Shown piece by piece: positions 1 through 9,399 of a stretch of DNA of 64,000 nt. The position numbers and the translations under genes were made by a program. Source of the DNA: Tillandsia leiboldiana (taxonomy: Eukaryota; Streptophyta; Magnoliopsida; Poales; Bromeliaceae); contig JAQNDB010000268.1 of the NCBI GenBank assembly GCA_029204045.2, positions 39,436 through 103,435 of the forward strand. The letters run 5' to 3'. Position 1 is the first letter of the stretch. Each line of letters begins with the position of its first letter. The notes below the pieces were generated by a model that had not been told where the DNA came from, did not search any database, and was given only the letters and a program-made list of their open reading frames with translations.

Positions 1-1453
1 CGAGCACAAGTTAGTGTTTTTACTCCCCTGGGATGTACAAGTGGAATTTTGAGTTGGTTTTTGATGGGAAATTTTCAGGATTTAAAGATCTTAAACTTTT
101 TAATTTACTGGATTCTCAAATTTGGACATTTAAATAGGTAAATTGAGCCATTTCTGAGACTTTTGTGCACAGCTGAGATTCTAGATGTGGTTTTGAGCAA
201 TGTTCAGTGTTTTTGCTCCCTAGGACTGAAGAAGTGGAATTTTAGGCTCATTTTTTCGGGGAATTTACCAAGACTCAGAGACCGACATTTTTCATGTTGA
301 AATAGAAGGGGGATTCTTGCTTCTATCAAGGTAAATTTTACCATCTTTGAGCTTCTATGTGCAGAGTGTAGTTTTGGACAGCATGTAGTAATATTGATAT
401 ATCTTTTTCTCCTCTTTATGAAATGATGAATTTCAAGTTGAGTTATCTTCTAGACTTCAAGAGGAACAATTTGATACCTTACTCTCGAAATTTGGATAAG
501 AATTGATATGTCATCTTTAGTCCTATTTGCAGTACATTGTTGCTGAAAATCTGCATGCAAGTTGGTAATGGCTTAGGTGGTAAATTGAGGGTTTTATATG
601 ATTTCGTGGTTAAGTGTACTTGAGCTGGTTAATTTTAAGGGATGAGTATAATCTTAGGTGCATGATGAACAAGTTTACTTTTGGGTTCAACATGTAAAGG
701 CGTTTCCATTGGAAGTTATTGCAAGTTGAACCTCAGCTTATATTTCCACATCGAAAATTAGGGGTAGTAAGGTGTTCTTTTCTTGGACTTATGAAAAGAG
801 TGAGTTTAGTTGTTGTAAACTCTTTGGTAATTTGACATTAATTGGAAACCTAAGGAAACAAATGTGGGGCTGAGGTAATAGAGTTACTAGATATATATAT
901 TAGATCATGAGTTTTCTCTATTGATGCAAGTCTTCGGAACCCGGGCAAGTTGTAATGTCCTTATAGTAATTCTTTCCAACAGGAAGCTCAAGGCATACTA
1001 CAAGTTGTTGGGGAAGCATCGAACAACATACCTTGGTCGCTGAAAGTCTTTGCAACTAAATTCCAGTTTATTGAGCTAGCAGGTGGGTTGTTGAGCACAT
1101 CGAAATTGCGGCCTACAAGTCGACTCAACCAAAAGTGCAACCTTGTGTGATGCTTACTATCTATATGGGTTTAATCATACTTATATTTAAGTTTCTTGTT
1201 GAAAACTATATTGATCATGCGTGAGAACTATTCCTTGATATCTAGACATATAGATAGGCCATATCTCTTTTATTCATGCTATACTATTCATGTTGGAATC
1301 AAACTTAGGAGAAAACCCTTTTCTTTCCTCTTATGCTTTTATTGCTCGGGTTAGAGAGCAGGGATGGGAATAGTATAGCTATATTGTTGAGTCGGGTGGG
1401 ATAGCACCAGATTATCGACTCGGGTTATTGTTTCGGCAACCGCGAACTGTGGG
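1..1453 (+). repeat. LTR-D, fragment 1 (chromovirus LTR interrupted by element A)
   Basis: This is the first of three pieces of one Ty3/Gypsy LTR; its start lies upstream of the window. The target sequence at 1436-1453 (a GCAACCGCG..CTGTGGG motif) continues after element A at 20351. The uninterrupted counterpart is in LTR-F near 57432-57460. A block around 1253-1375 (taggcca, catg-ttggaat, cttaggagaaa, gggttagag) matches LTR-B (8290-8400) and LTR-F (57290-57340). Three weakly similar units of about 190 bp seem to repeat at 10-200, 205-390 and 394-560. No gene was found here. Confidence 0.8.
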
Positions 1454-1774
1454 TGTGGTGGCCCAGTTTCCCATGCAGCTTTTCTGGTGAATCCATTGTG
1501 TAGAACACCTATTGTCGGTGCGTTTGGCCCATTGTGCATCAAGGGGATGCTACAGATGGACCCTGTGAGTTATCTTCAGCTGTGTTGGCCTTTGGCTGTG
1601 TTTACCATAATTTTGAAAAGGTTTTTGGCCAAACCGAGCTTGGAAATGGATTCAGCACGGAAAAACGCTTGAAAACGGCTATTTGGTTGTTAAATTCTGA
1701 GTCCGGATGCCCAAAAACGGACTCCCGGAAGTTTTCGCTGAAATTCGGTGCATGGGAGGGGCCGTGGACCGCCG

Positions 1775-2350
1775 GCTGCCACGTGGCAGCCCATGATTGG
1801 CCGGTCCGCAGCGCGCGGTCCACAGAGTGCCGCGGGTGGGTGCACGGACCCGGCGCATGACACGTGGCGCCGCCTGATTGGCGGGCCCGTGAGGCGCGGT
1901 CTACAGAATTTGCGCGGCGGTGCATGGACCGGGGCGGGGGGACACCTGGAATCCCGCGGTTGGTCGGTGCACGCGGCGCGGTCCACGAAACCTTAATTGG
2001 TTGCGTGGACCGGGTGCACAGGACATGTGTCGTCACCCCATTCGCGGGCTCACGAGGCGCGGTGCACGGATCGGCGGACGGGCGCCTCGGGGCGCGTGCG
2101 TGGCAGGCGGCCAGGGCGGCGCCCTGCCCGCACGTCTGACCGCGACAGTGGCAGGGCCACGTGTCACCCTGCCACTGGCGGGCGCCACCTACCCGCTTTG
2201 ACCGCGGGGAGGGACACGTGGCGGCGTTTGGCGCGCCCCGCACAGCTGTTCGCTGTGCGGGACGCGTGTCGGGCGGGGAGGCGCGCGACGTGGCCGCCGC
2301 TGAGTGGCTCCACCCGCTGCCGCCTGTTTGCTGGGCTACGTGGCCGCACG
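1775..2350 (+). promoter_or_regulatory. U3 array of G-box (CACGTG) and inverted CCAAT (ATTGG) modules
   Basis: CACGTGGC-type cores recur near 1779, 1860, 2157, 2213, 2288 and 2338. Several are followed after about a dozen bases by TGATTGGC and then by GCGCGGTCCAC and GTGCA-GGACC blocks, giving a module of roughly 85-90 bp. Similar arrays occur in LTR-B (about 6600-7000), LTR-C (about 13535-14030) and LTR-F (about 55475-55870). G-boxes are bound by plant bZIP and bHLH factors and ATTGG by NF-Y; use here as an enhancer is inferred. Confidence 0.6.
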
Positions 2351-2467
2351 GGAGGAATTCGGGCGCGCACAGTGTTGGGCCAGGCCCAACACTGTAGCCG
2401 CCCGAAAACCCCCCTGCGCCCGAAAGTCGGGACAAAATGGGAATTTCTCCATTTGTTTCCTGCGGCC

Positions 2468-2475
2468 TATAAATA
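2468..2475 (+). promoter_or_regulatory. TATA box of element A 5' LTR
   Basis: TATAAATA in a GGCC-TATAAATAG context, conserved at the matching place in the 3' LTR (17955), LTR-B (7111) and LTR-F (55993). It marks the U3/R boundary, with transcription expected to start about 30 bp downstream. Confidence 0.8.
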
Positions 2476-4382
2476 GCCCGAAACTCCTTCCCCTTCGTTT
2501 TTTTGGCACTTCCGAGCCTCAAACCGAAGGGAGCTCCTCACCAAAGTTGATCCTCACACTGTCAAGCTTCCATCTGCAGAGTTTGAGGATTTTTGGGGGC
2601 ACACTTTTCGAGATTCTCATTTTCTTGGCGCGGCGCGACGCTCTTTCATTGGTGTTTCTTCCGTCGCTCTTCGGTGTACGAGCTCCCCCGACCTACTCCG
2701 ACCATCTTTTCGAGCGATTTCTTCGCTGCTGGATTCGAATCAGGTGAGGCTACGATTTTGGGTTTCTCGTACATTTTCAGATTTTGCGTTTTTCGAGTGT
2801 TTTCTCGTGCTCATTTGGACCCTTCTTGCTGTGAGTTTTGGTGAGGACAGCAGCTTCTTTTGAAGAGATCTTCGCGCACAAATCTCGGATCAGGACGTGC
2901 TTATAGACTTTTTTCATCTACTCGACGCAAGGATCATCGTGGTATTTTTTTTGGAATTTCCTGAGATCTTCCCGGAGGTATACATCTTCCTTTTTTTATC
3001 TGTGCCAGATTTTACAGTTATGTGGTTGTATGTCTTCGCGCGCCCGTGTTGTGGAATTTATATCTCGGCCTACGGAACTCTGATTTGGGCGTGCAGGTAC
3101 TTGTTTCGAAGCAATCGACGCGAAGAACGCCGGGATATTTTTATTGGAATTTATTGAGCACTTTCAGCAGGTGATATTTTGGCTTCTGTGCAGCTAAAAT
3201 TCAGCATGTGATTTTTGGACAGATTTTTGGGGGATTGTGTATAATTGTAGCCTATGTTGAATCCAGGTGGGATTTGGACTGTACTGGATTTACTGGACAG
3301 TGAGTTGCTGTGTTGTTGGTATTATCAGCTGTAGGACTTGGACTGATCAGCGCATCAGGTGGGTGACCTCTTTTCAAGATCAGCGGACTGTGGACTAATT
3401 CTAACTTTAGGGACTTGCATATTTTAATGTTTGATGTCCAGCATGCTAGAATGTGTGAATTGATGTTCCTGTTGTAGTTAGATGATCCTGTGATTATTTT
3501 TCTCCCCTAAGCTGTTGATTATTATTATCTTGCTCCCTACAAGCTGTTGTTTATTATTTATCTTGGAACTTGACCTAGCACCACTGCCATATGATGCATG
3601 TTCAGCCAGACTATAGAAAACCTCAACTTGGGCTAGGTTCTATTGCTCTAGACATTCCCACATCACTTTTCTGTATATCACTCTGGACTTAGAGTTCTCC
3701 TCGCCCAAGTAGTGGGCCGAGAGGTCGGATTATTGTGGGATGCATTTACACTCGTGTCTGGGGACCGAGTGGAGTTGTTGGCAGTCTGTAGACCAGGTTT
3801 CTTTGGGAAAGTGACTTGGGTTGTAGATTTGAGATCTTGAGAGCTATTTTGAGTGACAGTGAGTCTCGGCTGTGCAGTTTTCCAGCCTGTGTGTGAGACA
3901 GTGTTCCTTTGGTTTCAGTCGATCTTGTTGATCGAGGATTTGGATTATAGCCTGCATGAGCCACATTTGAGCTCGACAGAGATGCGCGGATACTTTCCTC
4001 GGTGGGGTCGCTCCCCTCGAGAGCCACTCCGGAGTTGGGCCTGTTCTTCTATCGCGACTTGTCGACGCAGTGTTCCCTCTGGCTGGGCCAGTTAGTGGCA
4101 GTCACGGACACAGTCCCTCTAGCTGGGCCAGTTAGTGGCAGTCACGGACGCCCTACGTAAGTCCGGTCCCCCGGGACGTGACGGCAGTAGGTAGGCGCAG
4201 GTTTGACTGGACCCTATGCGGCAGTCAGTTGAGATTGGGTGATTTGAGTCGAGAGCTAGTTGTAGCATCATGTTCTTTCTGTCCCACTTTTGAGCATCTA
4301 GATAGAGGCATAGTAGCTGTAGAGATTACTTTACCAGCTTTTCCCTTTCCGCACTGCATTGTTACTTTTTGCCTCTAGTAGA

Positions 4383-4447
4383 CTTAGTGGGCAGACCGTC
4401 GGGCTTGTTGGCGGCACCCACTGAGAACTACTTGGGACGTAGTTCTC
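4383..4447 (+). other. Paired RNA hairpins in U5, upstream of the coding-like segment
   Basis: CTTAGTGGG (4383-4391) can pair with CCCACTGAG (4417-4425). GAGAACTAC (4423-4431) can pair perfectly with GTAGTTCTC (4439-4447). The two stems share GAG, so they abut or compete. The second stem is kept with altered bases in LTR-E (GAGATCT with AGATCTC) and with G-U pairs in LTR-D and LTR-B. Confidence 0.55.
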
Positions 4448-4475
4448 ACACCCGTCGTGGTGTATTTTTCCCCAG

Positions 4476-4552
4476 GGACTTCTTCTTCTGCTCCAGTTCC
4501 TGCCGCTCCTGTTGCTGACCCGACTGATCGAGGTAAGGGAGTCGCGAGATAG
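4476..4552 (+). other. Short conserved coding-like segment in U5 of LTR-A
   Basis: After a pyrimidine-rich acceptor-like site (TTTTTCCCCAG, AG at 4474-4475), an open frame from 4478 encodes a Ser/Pro/Ala-rich peptide ending ADPTDRGKGVAR and TAG at 4550-4552. LTR-C at 15918-15994 encodes a close relative. Eight codons differ only synonymously (tct/tca, gcc/gcg, cct/ccc, gac/gat, ccg/cca, act/aca, gat/gac, aga/agg), two differ in amino acid, and both length differences are 6 nt. I do not recognise the peptide. It may be the last exon of a spliced leader ORF or a remnant of one; no upstream exon or start could be identified. Confidence 0.5.
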
Positions 4553-4790
4553 ATCCCTACCAGTTGTCGCTTGAGAGTAGATGTACCTCCCTACTTTTTG
4601 AGAGTTCTTGTCGAGTGACCTTGTAGTGAGGATTGAGTTGTATTCTTCTTATTTTGAGAGATATTGTACTTTGGTGAGGACTCTGGTTGTATATTTTGTT
4701 AGAGTTGTATTTATTTTATCCAGCTTTTACCTTTTTCAGCTCTGATATCTGTTTAGTGTAGATCTCTTTTGCAGGTTAGTCGCTACGTCT

Positions 4791-4852
4791 ATACGGGGCT
4801 TCCCGTATGGGCGGCGGATCTGTTGGCGAGCCCGGGTCGCAGTTTCGACCCG
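4791..4852 (+). other. Two consecutive hairpins at the end of U5 (LTR-A)
   Basis: Hairpin 1 is ATACGGG-GCTT-CCCGTAT (4791-4808), a 7-bp stem with a 4-nt loop. Hairpin 2 is CGGGTCG-CAGTTT-CGACCCG (4833-4852). They end 10 bases before the LTR terminus and 18 bases before the PBS. Both positions form stems from different sequences in LTR-B, C, D, E and F. A role in reverse-transcription initiation or RNA packaging is inference. Confidence 0.65.
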
Positions 4853-4862
4853 AGGCGTGACA

Positions 4863-5162
4863 GATTAGAGTGGTATCGGAGCCTAGGATGTAGGTCATTG
4901 CGGACTTAGAAACCCTAGGCTTGTGGTTGGACCCTAGGATGACTTACGTGAGAGTCGTAATCTTTTAGCGAGAGTCTTGATTGGGTTCCCAACTCTCCCA
5001 GTGGATGGGATGAGTGATCGACATGTCTTCCTTCGGAGGCAACTATGTTGGCTGCAGACAACATAGTACTATGGGAAGGGGGACATGCCCTTTGACTTTC
5101 GCTTGATTGGGTCGTGTTTTGTTTGGGGTTCTGACTGTTTCTCTTCTTCCCTCAGGCGAGTG
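4863..5162 (+). other. Element A leader with primer-binding site
   Basis: The PBS at 4871-4882 reads TGGTATCGGAGC, one base off the usual initiator tRNA-Met complement TGGTATCAGAGC. The remaining leader to the gag start is non-coding and contains an imperfect dyad around 5040-5070 (TATGTTGGCTGCAGACAACATA), also present in element F near 58600. Confidence 0.85.
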
Positions 5163-6274
5163 ATGCCTCCGCGACGCACGATGTCGACGCATTCGCAGCC
5201 TTCTTCCTCTGAGCCCGAGCCGGAGGACTCGGGGCAGGGACAGCAGAGAGAGGTTTTGGAGCTTCGTGCCCAGTTGGCACAGATGTCTGAGGCTGTTCAG
5301 CGCCAGGAGGAGACTTCTTAGCGTCAGGAGGAGACCTTGCGACGCCAGGAGGAGGCCTCGCAGCGCCAGGAGGAGGCTTCCCGACGCCAGGAGGAGGCCT
5401 TGGGTCGGATGATGCTTATGTTAGAGCAGAGGTCACAGCCTGTGGTAGCACCCCCTGAGAGTTCGCCTGTGCCCTCTTCGCCAGCTGCAGCGCCCCCTGT
5501 GATTCCGTCAGCACCAGCTGTTCCTGTCGAGCCGGTTTCCTGCAGACCACCGTCTGAGTCGTCGGGACCTTTTACTTCTTCTGAGCAGCATGCAGCGGTT
5601 GATCTCTTGATGAGGTTCCGTCGGTTCGATCCACCCCGTTTCTCTGGTCAGGGTGCTGAGCCATGGGAGGCGGAGACTTGGGTTACGGCCATGGAGCGTC
5701 ACTTTGAGAGTTTATTCGTCGAGGATCGGTTTCGGGTCTTCTTGGCAGCGCATTATCTAGAGGGCAATGCCGAGGCTTGGTGGCGGTGGGTGCGACCTGC
5801 TGGTCCGCCTGGGACACAGATTCTTCCTTGGGCGGAGTTCCGCAGACTTCTTCTAGGGGCCTTCTTTCCTGAGAGTGTACGTCAGCGACTGGAGGAGCAG
5901 CTGAGGAATCTCCACTAGGGAGATAGGCCCGTGCATGTGTACATAGCTAACTTCAATCAGCTGTTGGCTAGTATGCCTCACGTGGCCAGGGATGAGGCTC
6001 ACCAGGTTTACATGTTTGAGCGGGGGCTGCGCCGGGACATTTATCAGCTTGTTCGCTCTCGCAGATTGCAGACATTAGAGGCCTCGATGGAGCAGGCGTT
6101 ATATGTTGAGTCTGGAGAGGTAGTTATGGATGAGGTGGCTCCAGCCCCCGTAGGGACTCCTGGGGCGAAGCGCCCGGCGCCGGTGGATGAGGGGCAGTCG
6201 AGTAGGCAGGGACCCCCGAGACCCCCACGATTCCATCCTCAGGGTCGTGGACGCCAGGGGCGCCAGAGACCTGG
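5163..6274 (+). pseudogene. gag: gag, 5' part (element A chromovirus capsid polyprotein)
   Basis: Gag forms the cytoplasmic virus-like particle. The start at 5163 (MPPRR) is chosen because element F begins its gag with MPPRR at the equivalent place. The first 45 residues are acidic and Pro-rich, followed by five RQEE heptads (coiled coil), a Pro/Ala linker and the retrotransposon Gag core at about residues 155-300 (motif YLEGNAEAWW). Two in-frame TAG codons interrupt it at 5319-5321 and 5916-5918. Both stand where CAG is expected from neighbouring repeats or from element F. The frame is cut at 6274 by the LTR-B/Cassandra insertion and resumes at 9981 with the nucleocapsid zinc knuckles. Confidence 0.9.
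5301..5405 (+). repeat. Five 21-bp coding repeats (RQEE heptads) in gag
   Basis: Five head-to-tail 21-bp units (core CGCCAGGAGGAGGC) encode RQEE-x-x-x heptads, which should form a coiled coil. The first unit carries the TAG at 5319. Confidence 0.9.
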
Positions 6275-7110
6275 TGTAGTGTTCTGGTTTTCCCATGCAA
6301 CTTTCCGATGAATCCACTGTGTAGAACACCTAGTGTTGGTGTGTCTGGCCCATGGTGCATCAAAGGGGTGCCACAGATGGACCATGTGAGACTTGGATAG
6401 CTGATTTGGCCTTCGGCTGTATTTGCCGAATTTTAGAAAAGGTTTTGGGCCAATATGAGGTTGGATTTGGATTCAGTGCGGAAAAACGCTTGAAAACGGT
6501 TGTTTGCTTGTTAAATTTGGAGTCCGGATGACCAAAAGCGGGCTTCCGGAAGTTTTCGGGGTTTTTCGGTGCATGGGGGAGCCTCGTGGACCGGCCTGAG
6601 CCACGTGGCGGCCTATTATTGGCCGGCTCATGCAGCTCGGTCCACGGGGTAGCGCGGCGGTGCATGGACCACGGGCGGGTGACACGTGGCGTGCCCTGAT
6701 AGGCCGGTGCACGCGGCATGGCTCACCGATTTTGCGTGGTTGCGGTGGACCGGGCGCATGACACGTGGCGGCTTCGGATTCGTTGGCCCACGTGGGCGCG
6801 GTCCACGGTGTGCGCGGGGGGGCGCCTCGGGACTGCGCGCGCACAGTGGAGCCAGGCGGGGCGGTCGGCCGCACTCGAGTGCGACACGTGTCGCCTCGCG
6901 GTTGGGCGGCCGTACCTACCCCCGCTGACCGCGAGGGGACACGCGGCGCACAGCGGCCGCGGGGATTTGCTGTCCCTTGTTTGGGGGTGACGTGGCCGCT
7001 CCTGGGAGATTCGGGCGCGTCGGACTGGAGGCGTACAACCGGGTTTCCGGGCGCAGTGCGCCCGAAACTTGCGCCCGAAAACCCGGCCCGACAGCATAGT
7101 GGGCTGGGCC

Positions 7111-7118
7111 TATAAATA
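7111..7118 (+). promoter_or_regulatory. TATA box of LTR-B
   Basis: TATAAATA in a GGGCC-TATAAATAGC context, as in LTR-A and LTR-F. Confidence 0.75.
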
Positions 7119-8520
7119 GCTCCCCCTATTCGTTCTTTTGGCTTTTTGGACCCCATTTTCGCAGAGCATCCTTCAGCAAAGTTTTTCCTCCCTCAGTGCA
7201 CCACCCTTTGGAGAACTTTGAGGATTTTTGGAGGCACTCTTCCCGAGGTTCACCATTTTACGGCGCAGCACGACGCTTGTTTCCCGGCGATCTTTTTCAC
7301 CCCTTCTCAGTGTTTGGACTCCTCCGACTCACCCCGACATCGGATTTCGCCGATTCTTGCGCCGTTGGACTCACGACAGGTAGGACTTCAACTCCTGTGT
7401 TTTGAGGTTCCTCGATTTCCGTGATTATCTTGGAGTTTTCTGAGCACCCATTTGACCCATTTTTCGTCGCGGACTTTTGGACAGCACCGCAGTGTTCTTG
7501 CCGTATCTTTTCGCTCGGACGTCGGATCGAGGCGATTAAAGAGGCAATTTTCATCTACACTTCGCAAGGAGTCACCTAGATTTTTCTCAGATTTTTCTGG
7601 TTTTTGGACGAGGGTGAGAATCTCCTTTTTCTGTGGTTCTTTGTTACAGAAATTTGGTACAGTTTGGATGGGGATGTTTCTCTTGTCGGATTTTTATCTC
7701 AGCGTAGGAAACTCCGATTTGGGCGTGCAGGTACTCGTTTCGACGGGCTTGTCGCGAGGATCGCGACAGTATTTTCCTTGGATTTTTCTGGGCATTTTTC
7801 GCAGGTAAAAATTGGTGAATTCTGGACTGTGGTATTAAGGGACAGATTCTGGGAATTGTGAATGTTTAGCTTATGTGTTTTCCTTTGGGGTATTTTGTAC
7901 AGATTTGTGGGGAGTTTTTGGACTGAGCTTGGGTTCCGCTTTTGGGAACTGGGATTAGCGCTCGAGGTGGGTGATGTTGTAAACCTCTTATTTGGGATTT
8001 ATCACTAGGCCTATTAGAATGCTCTTGATTATGCTGTTAGTAAATCTGTGAGATGGACCTAGCATGCTTGTATGAAGTCCTGGTTTCTTCGTTGATAATC
8101 GCATTGTTAGAAAACTACAAGTTAATTAATGGTGAGTCCATGATTTAAATATGTAGTAGAATTACTTGGAATTTATGCTAAATCCCTATCTTGTTGAATG
8201 ATTAAATGAAAGGTTGGGGTATGTGGTTAGAGTACTTAAAATGGTTCATCAAGATAATGACTTTTGCATGCTTGAATGGTCACTAGATAGGCCACCTTTT
8301 TCTGCTACACTATCATGCTGGAATTGACTTAGGAGAAACCATGTTGCATTCTTTCTTCAGTCACTTAGACATAGGGGATATTATGCTCGGGTTAGAGCGG
8401 GGGCTGGGATAGTGTAGTCAGATACTTGGGTTTCGGGGAGAGGGTTTTGGGCTTCCTTTGGGGGACGGTACTTTTCCTTATAGAGCAGAGTGCGCGATTT
8501 GCAGACTTGAGACCCTGAGA

Positions 8521-8760
8521 CTCCTGTCCCATATCGGTGTTATGCGTAGGCTGGCATACCCGATTTGGCAGACATTGAGAATCCTATCCCTTATCGGTGC
8601 TATGCGTAGGCTGGCATACCCGATTTAGCAGACATTGAGACTCCTGTCCCATATCGGCGTTATGCGTAGGCGGGCATACCCGATTTGGCAGACATTGAGA
8701 CTCCTATCCCATACCGGTGTTATGCGTAGGCTGGCATACCCGATGTGGCAGGCTTCGATA
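8521..8760 (+). repeat. Tandem repeat, four 60-bp units, in LTR-B
   Basis: Four 60-bp units share TATGCGTAGG, GGCATACCCGAT and CAGACATTGAGA. The first three differ by a few bases; the fourth diverges at its end. LTR-F lacks the array. Confidence 0.9.
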
Positions 8761-8990
8761 TTCTGATGCATACATTTAGCTATTTTTAGCTGGGCAGGTA
8801 GAGGCATATTAGTGGTAGCTTTTATCAGGAGTCATATTCATAGTTACCGCATTTATTCTTTTAGCCTCCGGTAGTCCTAGTGGGCAGGTAGGATTTTGAG
8901 TTGAGGTTTACCCACTAGGGGAGGCTACTGTCTTTATAGTAGTTCTGACCCCCACTATTTTTCCCTTTTCTTGTCCCCTTTGTTTTGCAG

Positions 8991-9052
8991 AGTCATCTGC
9001 TGGAGTTGCGGGGCCTTCCTCCCAGGATCGAGGTAAGAGGATCGCCGACTAG
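8991..9052 (+). other. Short conserved coding-like segment in U5 of LTR-B
   Basis: Follows a pyrimidine tract ending TGTTTTGCAG (8981-8990). The frame from 8993 encodes SSAGVAGPSSQDRGKRIAD with TAG at 9050-9052. Against LTR-F (58024-58084), eight codons differ only synonymously (tca/tct, gct/gcg, gtt/gtc, ggg/gga, cct/ccc, tcc/tct, gcc/gct, gac/gat) and one changes the residue (Q/L). Confidence 0.5.
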
Positions 9053-9313
9053 ATAGCCGCTACCCCGAGCTCGAGTTTTGTAGTTTTGTTGTATCCCCTG
9101 TACACTCAGACGGTTGTATTTTCTTTTATTTTTGGGTCTGGCTGCGGCCAGCTAGTTGTATTTACTTCGTGAGCTGGGAGAGACACATGTATATTCTTGA
9201 GAGTTTATTGTACTTTTATTTCCAGCATTTGTCTGAGATGTACTAGTTTCAGTTTAGCTCTGTTTTATGCTCTAGTATTATTTCTTTATATCTGAGCAGG
9301 TTACCAGCGCTTC

Positions 9314-9381
9314 GTGTACACGGGAAATACCGTGTGCACGGCGGGTCTGTGGACGAGCCCGGGTTCTGGTTTACACCCGGG
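9314..9381 (+). other. Two consecutive hairpins at the end of U5 (LTR-B)
   Basis: Hairpin 1 pairs GTGTACACGG (9314-9323) with CCGTGTGCAC (9330-9339), including one G-U pair. Hairpin 2 pairs CCCGGGT (9358-9364) with ACCCGGG (9375-9381). Same places as in LTR-A, different stem sequences. Confidence 0.6.
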
Positions 9382-9399
9382 GCGTGACAGATTATTTAA

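Larger units (their letters stand above)
1454..4862 (+). repeat. Element A 5' LTR
   Basis: Starts TGTGGTGG and ends GCGTGACA. The order is U3 with repeated G-box/CCAAT modules (about 1775-2350), a TATA box at 2468, then a long R-U5 of about 2.3 kb. The U5 contains two ~41-bp tandem copies of a CTGGGCCAGTTAGTGGCAG unit (about 4075-4155), paired hairpins (4383-4447), a short coding-like segment (4476-4552) and two terminal hairpins (4791-4852). Apart from the segment at 4476-4552, the ORFs here are spurious readings of GC-rich U3 sequence. Confidence 0.95.
6275..9389 (+). repeat. LTR-B (solo chromovirus LTR)
   Basis: 3115 bp, starting TGTAGTG and ending GCGTGACA. It belongs to the same family as LTR-F (shared CTGGTTTTCCCATGC start, GGAAAAACGCTTGAAAACG block and TATA context at 7111). 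It has G-box modules in U3, a 4 x 60-bp tandem repeat (8521-8760), the coding-like segment (8991-9052) and terminal hairpins (9314-9381). Only about ten bases of internal sequence follow it, so it is essentially a solo LTR. Confidence 0.9.

Noticed and set aside
1602..2522. Long open frames on both strands in LTR U3 regions (also near 6473-7156, 13439-14205 and 17389-18009)
   Set aside because: They result from GC-rich repeated sequence with few stop codons. The predicted peptides are Arg/Pro/Ala-rich in every frame and differ between LTR families.
3301..3370. AGGTGGGTGA motif (about 3357; also 7970, 14912 and 56848) as a splice donor for the U5 coding-like segment
   Set aside because: The motif is conserved, but upstream sequence shows no synonymous-type conservation and no shared open frame, so a coding exon there is not supported.
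4533..4774. GTAAGG donor after GATCGAG and a TTTTGCAG acceptor near 4774, as an intron in U5 of the LTRs
   Set aside because: The reading frame continues through GGT AAG to a conserved stop (DRGKGVAR and TAG) in five of the six families, so the donor-like bases are better explained as Gly-Lys codons. Splicing cannot be excluded without RNA data.
4871..4882. tRNA gene fragment at the TGGTATC motif
   Set aside because: It is a 12-base primer-binding site next to the LTR, with no cloverleaf around it.
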